This document shows positions 1-9,844 of a DNA stretch of 64,000 nt, in pieces. The DNA is taken from NCBI GenBank assembly GCA_001662425.1, contig BDDC01000037.1, forward strand, positions 55,192 to 119,191. The letters run 5' to 3'. Below the pieces are notes generated by a model. That model did no database searches. It saw only the letters and a program-made list of their open reading frames with translations, and had not been told where the DNA came from. Source of the stretch: Chlamydomonas sphaeroides (Eukaryota > Chlorophyta > Chlorophyceae > Chlamydomonadales > Chlamydomonadaceae). Position numbers and translations under genes: made by a program. How positions within the stretch are numbered: position 1 is the stretch's first letter; the number at the start of each line of letters is the position of its first letter.

Positions 1-157
1 CGCAGGGCCGGGAGGGGGAGGTGCGCAGGCCGTGAGGTGCAAGCGTGGTGGCCCTTCGATGACCGCGGTCCTTGCTCGGCACAGCTGTGGGGCCAGCCCG
101 AGCCCGGTGGACCTGACTGCGCCCGCTGCTCGCCCGCCCGCCCCGCCGCCCTGGCAG

Positions 158-1191
158 GAGTGGGAGGAGCTGCGCGCAGCCAAGGACGCCTCGCCCGGCG
201 GGCCGCTGGCGGGGGGCGACGAGTACTCGCGGAGGAGGGAGCAGGTGCGGCTGCATGGCGGGAGCCAGGGGGGGCCTGGAAGTCATGTAGCAGCACGGCG
301 CGATCGCCCAAGTCCGGATTCCCTGTGTGGCTGCCATGGCCTCTCCGTGTGCTTCCCACCTCGCCTCCCGTGAGTGTCGATGGAGTCAACGAAGGGTGCG
401 GCGGCTGCTCCCCTTGCGCTCCCGCGCGCCAGGTCCAGGCGGCGCACGCGCACCGGGCCCTGTCCCGCAACGCCTACGAGGGACCCACCGACCCCCGGGC
501 CGCCTACCACGACGCGTACGGACACCACCCGTCCGTTCTGCAGCAGGAGATGGCGTCGTACGGCATGCCGCACAGGCCGCCGTACGGCGTCGGCGCCGCG
601 GAGCAGTTCTACTACCAACCCGGCGGTGCCGTGACGGCGGCGCCGCCGGGCCGGCGGCCGGCCTCCGCCGGCGCTGCGGCGGAGTCGGCGGCGCGGGAGA
701 TGGAGCGGCAGCGGCAGCGGCGGGCCGCCAACGACGCGGCGCTCGATCGACTGCAGGTTCCAGGGCATCCCTACGCGTCGCCGCCGCCGCCGTCGCCACC
801 ACCGCCGGCCTGGCCCGGCGAGCTCGCCGGCGGCGCCGTCATGGTGTCGCCCGACGGCGCCGTTGGCGCGGCGATGGAGGAGGTGGCCAGGGCGCGCGCC
901 GTCAAGGGCGGCGCCGGCGGCGCCGCCGCTGGCGGCGCCGTCAAGGCGCCGTTCGGGCGGCCTGGCGTGGACCGGCCCGTCGCCGCCATCGACCCCAGGG
1001 TGGTACGCGCCAAGCAGCAGGCGTACTTGGAGAAGCGGCGAAAGCCGGCGCCGCCGCCGACGCCACCCAAGGAGCCGCTCCGGGTGCGGCGGGCGGCGGG
1101 CCGCAGCCCGTCGCCGCCCAAGGTGGCGCCCGGGGCGTTGATGGCGGGAGGGCCGCCGGTGCCGGTGCCGCGGCCGCCGAGGGGATATTAA
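158..1191 (+). CDS. 3' end of a proline/alanine-rich protein gene (unrecognised)
   Basis: Two exons are supported: 158-244 (EWEELRAAKDAS...) and 433-1191, joined in phase 0 across an intron with GTGCGG donor and CAG acceptor. An acceptor CAG precedes 158, so the gene begins upstream of the window. The translated tail (about 280 residues) has a charged stretch near EMERQRQRRAANDAALDR, polyproline runs, and a basic C-terminus ending in PRPPRGY before TAA. I see no catalytic domain, signal peptide or membrane segment. It could be a scaffold or cytoskeletal/ciliary proline-rich protein, but nothing shows this. The reading frame is supported by matching phase at the splice and by continuous openness; function is unknown. 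Confidence 0.55.
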
Positions 1192-1883
1192 ACCCGAGCT
1201 GGGGCTGGGGCTGAGGCTGCGGGAGAGGTGGGGTGGGTGTACGGGGTGTGGAGTGAGGGGCAGGAGTGGTAGTGGCGGAGCGTGGGTGGTGTTGGCGCGC
1301 TGTGATACGCGCGTTAGGTGCGGTGGCGGTCATGGGTGGAGGTAGCGTGGCTATGGAGGGCGCAGGAGCGCGGATGGAAAGGGAAGGGTCCCGCGGTTAC
1401 GTGGTGGTGCCTGCAGGCCAACCAGATGTAAAACCTCCCCAGCTGCGCAGACTCAGCGACCTGCGTTCCATACATACAGACGCTGCCTCCGCAGCCGTTT
1501 TGAGAGCCAAGAGTTGCCCCGTAGTCACGGAGCGCGAGCCGCGTCAACTTCCCGCTTGGTTTGCTCTGCCTCTCAATTCGCGCCAGCTTTGCAAGCCACT
1601 TCCTTGCGCTGCTACAGCCTACAATGCTCGGCGCTGCTGCGCCCTCGGCGCTGCCAGGAATCGAGGTTTCGGTGCAGCAGAGCCGATTCCACACAGGTGC
1701 GCGCAGCACCTTTGCTCGCAGCTTGCAGCTCGCAACAACACGCATCCATCGTCGCGCCCATCTCGACCCGCACCCCAGCGACCTACCCAGCGCGACATCC
1801 TGTCCCGCTCGCCGCCGTGCCATCCCGCCCCAACACCCCCAACTCCTCCACAAACCCCCAACCCCCCAGAAACACTTGAGCAG
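1192..1883. other. Intergenic / 5' region of the ABC-F gene
   Basis: This holds the 3' UTR of the left gene and the unresolved 5' end of the ABC-F gene. The frame of the first ABC-F exon stays open back to 1266, but the translation is not protein-like. A separate candidate start, ATG at 1624, opens a Ser/Arg/Ala-rich frame (MLGAAAPSALPGIEVSVQQ) that would need one intron to join the ABC core and resembles an organelle presequence. No TATA box was recognised. Confidence 0.5.
1427..1431 (+). promoter_or_regulatory. TGTAA polyadenylation motif
   Basis: TGTAA, the usual chlorophyte polyadenylation signal, lies about 236 bases after the stop at 1189-1191 and is the first one downstream. It probably ends the transcript of the proline-rich gene and so marks the boundary with the ABC-F gene. 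Confidence 0.45.
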
Positions 1884-4800
1884 AGCGCCACCGGCGATGT
1901 ACTCATCCCCAAGCTCTCCTTAAGCGTCGGCGACACCACGCTGCTAGAGGACGCCAGCCTGGCGCTCAAGGCGGGGGTGCGCTACGGCCTCATCGGCCGC
2001 AACGGGGCGGGCAAGAGCACGCTGCTGCGAGCGCTGGCCGGCCGAGCGGTGCCCGGCCTACCGCGAGACATGAAGGCAGGCGCGGGGGCGGCTACGGGTG
2101 CGGGCGGGGTGGGGAGCCAGTCACAGCAGAGCCCGGGTACCGGTCGAGGGCCTCCTGGACTCACGCCATGCTCCGCCGCACTGTGTGCCGGGGCTGGCCA
2201 GGCCGAGGTTCCGCCAGCGCCTGCGCACATCGGTTCGCACGCTCCTTCTGGCTCCCCCACCACCAGCGCCCAGCCCATACTCTGCCCCGCCAAGGCCCGC
2301 CTTGCCCTTACTCCACCCACCCGGACAGGTCATGTACGTGCAGCAGGACAATGTGCCGGGCGACGGCCGTTCCGCGCTGCGCACGCTGCTGGACGCCGGC
2401 AGCGAGCGAGGCCGACTCCAGGTGCGCCGCCACGGCACGGCCGCGTGCCCTGCACGCCGTACGCTGTCGTTCGTGCGTGCCCCCTGCCAGCATCCCTTCC
2501 GGCCAACCCTCCACTCCTGCTGGCTGCACCTCGATGCACCTGGGTGCATGTGTGGCCCAATGTGTACAGCCGGTGTGAGACCAGTCAGCCCGATGCTGGG
2601 GCTCTTCGGCGGGATGGCGCGTTCCGCACGGCAGCTGGCGTCGTACGGGGGGAATGTGGGAGGGGAAAGGGGTTAAGCCGCCTGTCAGGGCCTTCGCGCG
2701 GCCCAGCCCTTGCCCCGACCCGACCCGCCGCCGCCCAGGCCCGCATCTCGCTCCTGGAGGAGGCCATGGAGGCGGAGGGCGGCGAGGAGGCGGAGCAAGG
2801 GGAGGGCGGCGAGGGCGCTGCTGGCGGCCCGCTGCTGGCGGCGGTGCGCTCCTTACTGGCGGCGCGAGCCGAGGCGGTGGCGGTGGAGGCGGGTAAGGCG
2901 GGCAGCAACTGCGCTCCCAAGCCTTCAGACCCCAGGCTCCAGCCCGCACATGCGCACTGTGTGCTGCCGAGCGACCCACGACCCTCCGCACCCACGCTCC
3001 TGCTCATGGACCCGCAGAGCAGACCGCCGCGCGGCGCAGCCGCACCCGCGGCAAGGCCGCCACCGTCGCCGCCGTTACCGCCCGCGGAGCGGCGCAGCGC
3101 GCCGCGGCTGCGGCCGCCGCCGGCAGCGGCGCCGCCGGCGCCGCCGGCGCCGGCGCCGCCGCCTCCGACGGCGGTGTGAGCGCGTCTCAGGCCGCCAGCC
3201 TAGCGCCGGGGCTGCTGGCGGAGCTGTATGAGGCGCTGGATGGGCTGGGCGGCAGCGAGGAGGAGGAGGAGCTGGCAGCGCGGGGTGTGCTGGAGGGGCT
3301 GGGCTTCAGCGGGCCGCAGGTGGGTGGCGTGGGGGCTGGGGCTGGGGCTGGCCTCGCGGCCAACGGAGGAGACCCGCGGCGCTGGCGACGTGGGCGCGAG
3401 CGGCAACGTGATGCGGCGCTGCCCGCCTCGCACTCCTTACCCCTGCCGCTCCTCGGCTCCATCCCTGCTGGCGCCGCCCCTCCGCCAGATGGACTCGGCC
3501 ACGGAGCGCCTCAGCGGGGGCTGGCGCATGCGGGTGAGGCGGGGTAGGGCGCGGGAGGTGGCGGATGGGGCGGGGCGTCCGGTGCTCTTCGTGCCCGGTG
3601 TTCTTCGTGCCGAGTCGTAGGGCTGGCGCACGAGGGTTGGAGGGAGGGGCACGCGGGCGGGCCTCGGTGCTGCCTGCCCTGGTCCGCCAGTGTCCTCCCG
3701 CGGCGGCCCGCTCCGCCGCGTGCGGCGCCGGCGCGCTGCCCCTGCCGTCGGGGCCACGCCCCGCCGGCGCTGTGCCCTGACGCGCCCCGCCCCACTCCAC
3801 TACGCTCCGTGCGCCCCTCGCGCAGGTGGCGCTGGGCGCAGCGCTGCTGGCGCGGCCGCAGCTGCTGCTGCTGGACGAGCCCACCAACCACCTGGACATT
3901 GGCTCCATACTGTGGCTGCAGGTCAGGCAGGGTGACGGGGACGGCCGAAGAACCCGCCGGACGGCCGAAGAACCCGCCGCCGAATGGGGTGGGCCGGAGG
4001 CGCATGGCGCCCCGGCAAAGAGCGACGCTGCCTGCTCCCCCGCCCGCCGCTTGCCACACAACTACTTGCTCGGCGGACCACAGCGAGCGTGACGCTGCCG
4101 GCTGCCCCGCCGTTCGTGCAACGGCGCTCTGTGGTCTGCTTCTCGCAAGGCAACACGCCCTCTTGCCCCTTTCCGCCGCCCTGCCCGCCACCTGCCGCCC
4201 CACTCCTCGCCGCCGCCCTGCTCGGCCGCCAGGCTTACTTGCTGCACTGCTGCGAGGGCGTCACCGTGGTGCTGGTGTCGCACGACCGCGCCTTCCTCAA
4301 CGCGGTGGCGGGCGAGACCATCGTCATGCGCGACGCGAGCCTGACGTACTTCCCCGGCACGTACGACGCGTACGTCAAGGTACGATGCTGGGTGTGGGGG
4401 GGGGTTACGGCACCGTACCGTGGGAGTGCGCGCGGCGCAGAACATGGCGCGAGACGCCGCCACCGCCACCGCAAGCACACCCTGACACATGCTCATTCCG
4501 CCTCCGCAGGCCCGGTCCGAGGCGAACCTGCACAAGGAGCGGCTGGTGGCGGGCCAGGAGCGGCAGCGGCAGCACCTGGAGGGCACCATCGCGCGGGCGG
4601 AGCGGGCGGCGAGGGAGGTGCGTGGCGGCCCCGTCGCTGGGGGCGTGCGTGGTCGCGCCATGCGCGGCCGGCTGGCGCCTGCCTCGCTGGCCCCTCCCGG
4701 ACCTGGAACCCTGCACGCAGCAGCTGTAGCTCCGTCTCGTGTCCGTCTCGGGTCATGGGAGCGCTCGATCGTCCTTCCTCTAGCCGTCCCCTCTGACCGC

Positions 4801-7644
4801 GCTCCGTCGCCGTCGTCGCCCTCCGCGTCGCGCCGCCAGGCCGGCGACGACAAGCGGCTGCTGCAGGCGGCCAGCCGCCGCAAGAAGATTGACCGGCTGG
4901 GCTGCGAGAAGACGTCAGACGGCAAGAAGTTCAAGGTGTCGTACTGGGTCGGCTGGCACGACACGCTTCGGCCGCAGGTGGGGCAGGCAGGGCGAGGGTG
5001 CGGCGTTGTGAGAGGCTGGGCTGGGCGGGGAGGGAGTGGCCGAGGCTAGCGAGTTGGGCCCGTTTGCGGGCAGCGGGGAGGCGCAAGCCGGGGCCAAGCG
5101 GGGGACGAACAGAGCGGTGGCCGCGCATCCGTACGCTGCCGTACCGTTGCCGTACGCAGGTGGAGCTGGACCGGCCCGAGGATCCCGTGACGCTGCAGCT
5201 GCCGCCGCCGGAGCAGCTGCGGCAGCGCGGGCCGCTGCTGCAGGTGCGTTGGGGGGGCTGCTGCAGCGTGTAGTGGCAGCGGGGGCAGGGGGCTGGGGGT
5301 CACAGCCGTGGGTCACAGCATAGGGTGCCTGCCACGTGCTATGATATGATGTGGGCGCACGCTGCGCGTGTCGCTTGCCCGGTGGCACCAGTGACGCCGC
5401 CAAGGGGGGCAAGCACGCGCTCAAACCTGGTGGCGACTCCTGTACTCCCGCCGCCGTGCAGCTGCGTGACGTCACCGTTGCCTATCCTGCGGGGCCCTCC
5501 CGAGGCAGCGGCAGCGGTGACGAGGACGGTGGCGACGGCGACGGCGACGGAGGGAGGCGCGGCGGCGCGAGCAGCAGCGGCAGCCCAGCCCAGGGGGCGC
5601 CCGCGCCAGCCCGGTCGGCCGCTAGACCCACAAGCAAGGCGGGGCCGGAGTTGAGCGCCACACCAGGTACAGCAGCGGCCGGCAAGAAGGGCGGCAAGGG
5701 CAGGGCAGCGGCGGCGGCGCCCCCGACAATGACACCCACGGCTGCAGCCGCAGCAGCAGCGGCGGCGGCGGCGGCGGCGGCCGTTGCTTCCTCCAGCGGC
5801 GGCGGCGCCCACGTGGTGCTGAGCGGAGTGACGCTGGACATTGAGCAGGGGGCGCGCATAGGCCTGGTGGGTGCCTGTTCGTTGGGCTGACCGTGGTGGC
5901 TCGAGTTCATGGATGTCGAAGCCCTTCCCTCGGGCAGCGGGTTCTAAGCACCGGCGTCGCCCGTGTCGCATTCGCCTCCGCTGCCATCGCTGCCGGCCGC
6001 TCCTCACCAGGCCCCCTCCATCCCTTCCTCCCCGGCCCACTGTGCCTCTGCTCTGCCCTGGCTCCCTTCCTGCCTTCCCCGGTCCCCGCCGCAGCTCGGC
6101 CTCAACGGCGCCGGCAAGTCCTCGCTGCTGCGGGTGCTGGCGGGGGACCTGGCGCCCGCCGCCGGCGAGCTGGCCTCCCCCTGCGGCGGCCGCCTGGTGG
6201 TGGCCTGCCTGGACCAGCACAGCGGCAGGCGGCTGGTGGAGGGCGAGGCAGCCCGGGCGGCGGCAGGGACCGGGGCCGGGGCGGCGGCGGCGGCGGGAGG
6301 GGGAGGCGGGCCGGCGGCGCCCACGGCCTTCACGGCAGTGCAGGTGTGGCAGGGGTGCGGGGGTCGCGGGGTCAGGCCGCTGCGCTCTCGCGTGCGGGAC
6401 TGCGCTGCGCTACCATGCGATAGGGCGGTAAGTAATCACCAGGCGCTGCCAGCGACTCCCACTGCGCCCACCCGCCCGCGCCGCAGTCCCGCGCGCCGCA
6501 GCTGAGGTCGCAGGAGGTGTTCGACTGGCTGGGCAAGTTCGCGGTGCCGGGGCCGCTGGCGAGCACTCCCCTGGCGGCGCTCAGCGGGGGGCAGCGCTGC
6601 CGCGTGGCACTGGCGGTGGAGATGCTTGCACGGTACGGGGGCGTGCAGTTCGGATCGAGGGGGTGGCCGGTGGGCGCCATGGGCCGGCGGGCAGCGCAGA
6701 GCTCACGGCCAGCCGCTGCCGTATCCACTGGCGAGCCGCTTCGTGCTAGACCCACAGGACCCGCCATCCCTGCCTTGCCGAACTTGCCATCTGCCTCCCC
6801 TGCATGCCGCTGCGCCCTCCGCTCCTGCCCGCCCTGCACCCAGGCCCCACGTGCTGCTGCTGGACGAGCCCACCAACCACCTGGACCTCACCACAGTGAC
6901 CGCACTAGCGGAGGCAGTCAAGGCGTGGGAGGGTGAGGAAGGCGCCCGCCCGCCGTCGGCCAGGGCCCATGAGCCCGTGGAACAAGCCAGCTGAAAGTAG
7001 AGCTAGCTGAGCACCGCCGGGCCGGCAGCTGCCCCAGCCGCTCGTTGTTCTCCTCGCCCTGCCCCTCCCCCTCCCCTCCCCTCCAGGCTCGTGTGTCGTC
7101 GCCAGCCACGACCTGGCCTTCCTGGCTGACACTTGCCAGCAGGTGGGAGGGGCAGGGGAGGGGAGGGGAGGGGAGGGGCCCAGGTGGACACGGCACCACG
7201 CGAGGCAGCAGCAGGGGAAGCAGCAGTGCAGTGCAAGGCCGAGGTCCGGCCGCCTGCTGACCGAGGTGGGAGCCATGCGTGTTCATGCATTGGCAGCAGA
7301 GGGTAACAACGCGTTGGTCGACGCGTTGGTCGTGCGTAGCAGGCAGGGATGCTAGTGATGGCGGTTGTCTCAGGTACCATTCAATGACTTCCACACTGGT
7401 TGTAAGTAACACAGGGATGCTTGCTTGGTGTGTTGATCTGGGAAGCAAAGGCTGTGGGGACCAGCTGCCGCGCGCGTGCGCCCTGCCTCTGCAGGTGTGG
7501 GTGGTGGAGGGCGGAGCCCTGGCCCGGCAGCCGCAGCCCGAGCCCGCCGAGGCGGTGGCGGCCTATGCGGCGAGGCTCAGTCAGCGGATGAGGGCGCGGG
7601 GCGGCGGCGGCGGCAGCGGCGGGAGGCGGGGCAGGCAGCAGTAG
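1884..7644 (+). CDS. ABC-F family ATPase (GCN20/ABCF3-like translation factor)
   Basis: Soluble twin-ATPase protein with no membrane domain; ABC-F proteins act at ribosomes or in translation control. Exons: 1884-2075, 2329-2421, 2739-2892, 3018-3319, 3489-3533, 3826-3921, 4233-4379, 4510-4617, 4840-4977, 5160-5243, 5462-5866, 6095-6343, 6487-6632, 6844-6932, 7087-7142, 7495-7644. All junction phases agree, giving about 815 residues. Domain 1 has Walker A GRNGAGKST, signature LSGGWRMR, Walker B LLLLDEPTNHLD and switch SHDRAF. Domain 2 has GLNGAGKSS, LSGGQRCRVAL, LLLDEPTNHLD and ASHDLAF. The linker between domains (ARSEANLHKERLVAGQERQ...) is helical and charged, as in ABC-F. The intron at 2076 is GC-AG. 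A low-complexity insert of about 95 residues interrupts the start of domain 2. The start codon is unresolved (see 1192-1883); stop TAG at 7642. Confidence 0.95.
7143..7180 (+). repeat. G-rich minisatellite in ABC-F intron
   Basis: The last intron of the ABC-F gene opens with repeated GGGGA units on the plus strand just after the donor. Runs of four G with short spacers could form a G-quadruplex in the pre-mRNA. This is a simple repeat; no function is shown. Confidence 0.6.
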
Positions 7645-8562
7645 GCCAGGGGGTCCGCTGGCTGAGCTGCCGAGGACACGGACGACGGAGAAGGGACAAT
7701 ACCAATGTCAAGAGGTGGCGAGGCCCACGAGCCCGGCATGGCTCCACATGATGATGGGTGTTGGGCACCTATGCTATGTGCACGGTGCAGAGCATAGTGT
7801 ACACGGAGCAGAGCCAGATGGCACTCCCTCTCCACCGCGCGCGTCATGCTTACGGCTTCACTGTGTGAGGAGGCCCAGGGCGCATGCTCCCTGCCTAGGA
7901 ACTCGGCCCTTCGCACGTGGCCCGCTCAGGTGGCCCGCTCTGCGCTCAATCTGACCACCAGATGTGACCGGCGCAAGCCGACTTACTGAATTATTACCCA
8001 CTGCCTCTGTGCAGTACTCATTGCCGGAACGCAACCGTCCAGTCACGTCTATCGCGATTATCGGCACAATACACACAGTACCGACATGAGAACAGCAACC
8101 GCAAGCTTGGCATTGCAGCCACCTGTGACCTGCAAGCCCCTCCTGCCGCCAAGGCTTCTCCTCACCCCGCTGGCCACGTACGGCTCTGCTCCCGCAGAGC
8201 AGCTGCTGTGCCATCCAAATCCTCCGACCCGTCCCTCTCGAGCGCCTTTGATGCATATGCCGGCATTGCCGCAGGGTTGAGTGAAGGGTGCGACGGAGCT
8301 ACGGGGCATCCAGGTCCACGAATCCAAACCCAAACCCATCTGTCTAACCCCAATTCCAACGGCTGGATGCCGCCTGGACGGCTGCTGCAGCCCTCGCTGC
8401 GCTACAACCACATGCCGGGCGCGCGGGCGGTGCGGATGGCGCAACTCTCACGCGCTCGGCCGGTGCGGTTGGCCGCTTGGCCCTTGCGGGCAGCCGCCCT
8501 GGAGCCACGCACCAGTCTCCAACGCCGCACTCGCGCCGGCACCGGCACTGCCTGCAACCTCA
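7645..8562. other. 3' region of ABC-F gene / spacer
   Basis: No coding gene seen. Bases 7660-7780 are the source of the copy found near 13790-13905, including the shared string GACGGAGAAGGGACAATAC, so this is probably the ABC-F 3' UTR. No TGTAA was found before 9024, so the transcript end is unknown. Confidence 0.5.
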
Positions 8563-9024
8563 TCACCCGCGCCTGGCCGGCGTGGCCTTGGCAGCCTCGA
8601 CCAGCGCGCCGCGCTGCCCGCTCCCCCCTGCCAGGATGGCAGCGAGGCTGCTGAGGCCGCTGGTCCTCTGCATCACCCTGTGCGTCACCTGCAGCTGCCG
8701 GATGCTGTCATCGCCAAACGCTGCTGCCGCCTCGGGCTCCGCCCAGCGCCGCCCCAGCTCCTTCAGCAGCGCCTCGGCGTACGAGCGGTTGAAGAAGAGT
8801 TCGTTACATCGCCCCCCGCAGGAGGAGTAGAGCTATTCACACATCGATGCGCAGAGAGTCAGATCACGCACGTCACACAGCACACGGCAGCACCAGCAGG
8901 CAAGACGAACCAGTCCGAGCAATAGCACAGTGCGGCGCGCGCGGATGGGGCGAGCTCGCCCAGCCCCCAACCAGCGAAGAAGACGCCGAGATCCACCCAG
9001 CGGTTCCGGTAGAGCACGTCCGGT

Positions 9025-9325
9025 GTAAGCCGCAATGCGGGTCTCTGCCAGCCGGTGGCTTTTGCCAGCTACAATTTCAGCGAAACTTAAGTTTCGGCTT
9101 CAGCTGGACTGACCCCGCCTCGTGCGGCCCGTCATCTTTTTACTCCTTGCGCTTGTCGCGGTAACTGGTAATGTAGCTAGACAGAACCTACGGGTTGAAG
9201 CGTCCTAGACGTAGCTCCCTGGCGACGACCGGGGACGGTTCGATTCAAGGGGGGGGGAGTGTCGGAGTGAAATAAAGCCGCAATGCGCGTCTCTGCTGCC
9301 AGCTGGTGACTTTTGCCTGCTTACA
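9025..9325. repeat. Direct repeat pair within the OPR pseudogene
   Basis: Two imperfect copies, 9025-9072 and 9271-9325, share GCCGCAATGCG, GTCTCTGC and TTTTGCC in order and lie 246 bases apart. The interval between has lower GC and no open frame. The repeat may bound an insertion that broke the pseudogene. Confidence 0.6.
9321..9325 (-). promoter_or_regulatory. TGTAA polyadenylation motif (minus strand)
   Basis: TTACA on the plus strand reads TGTAA on the minus strand, about 520 bases downstream of the OPR-like gene's last in-frame stop at 9845. It is a plausible transcript end, though it lies inside the duplicated region. Confidence 0.35.
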
Positions 9326-9844
9326 TCCGGCCCCATCTCCGCCAGCGCTGCCAGCGCGAGCGAGAGCCAGCGCGCACGTACGGTTCTGCCCAGAGCCTTG
9401 GCCGTTCGTCGTTCTCGCCGAGCGCTGCCAGCGCCCACAGCAGCCTGGCGCAGTCCTGCTCCGTGGCGACCGTGCGAAAGGTGTTGGCCGCTGACGTCGT
9501 GACGTGGAGTAGGCCCTACCTGGGGCATCTTGGCCTTTGCCAGCGCGAGGTCTACCCATAGGTCGGCCCACGTGAAGCTCGGTGCTCCGGCCATGGCGGC
9601 CTGGAGGAGTGCCGTTGGCCAATGGCGCAAGGTCCCCTGGATCATTGCAATCGTGATCATCATAGATGAGTCGCGTCATAGATGGTCAGAATGCTACACG
9701 CCACCACGACGACGACGCAGCTGCGGCGCGTCATGACATGCGCTCAAGTGTGCGCACATGGCCGGCGGCGTTGGGTCTCAGCGGCGAGCCTCGCCCCACG
9801 GCTGGAGACAAAGCCACGCGCCGGGTTGCTCAGCACCCCGAACC

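Larger units (their letters stand above)
8563..9665 (-). pseudogene. Decayed duplicate of the OPR-like gene's C-terminal part
   Basis: On the minus strand, 8811-8563 encodes a frame (NRSYAEALLKELGRRW...GLSSLAAILAGG) that parallels the C-terminus of the neighbouring OPR-like gene (VEALLKEVARRWGAPEG...LAGILAGVRG) and stops at TGA 8565-8563. Further upstream, 9640-9350 carries three pieces in three frames: FTWADLWVDLALAKAK, then TEQDCARLLWALAALGEND, then LALAALAEMGPDVSRQ. Each has a counterpart in the intact gene, in the same order. The frame changes and a roughly 480-base interruption (8815-9300) show it is broken. It is best read as a tandem duplicate that has decayed. Confidence 0.75.

Noticed and set aside
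1266..1883. Open frame continuous with the first ABC-F exon
   Set aside because: Translation is not protein-like, spans the likely polyadenylation signal of the upstream gene, and high GC makes long open frames common; not accepted as coding.
9173..9246. Possible tRNA gene (B-box-like GGTTCGATTC)
   Set aside because: The T-stem and acceptor stem do not pair and no anticodon arm is visible; at most a SINE-like remnant.
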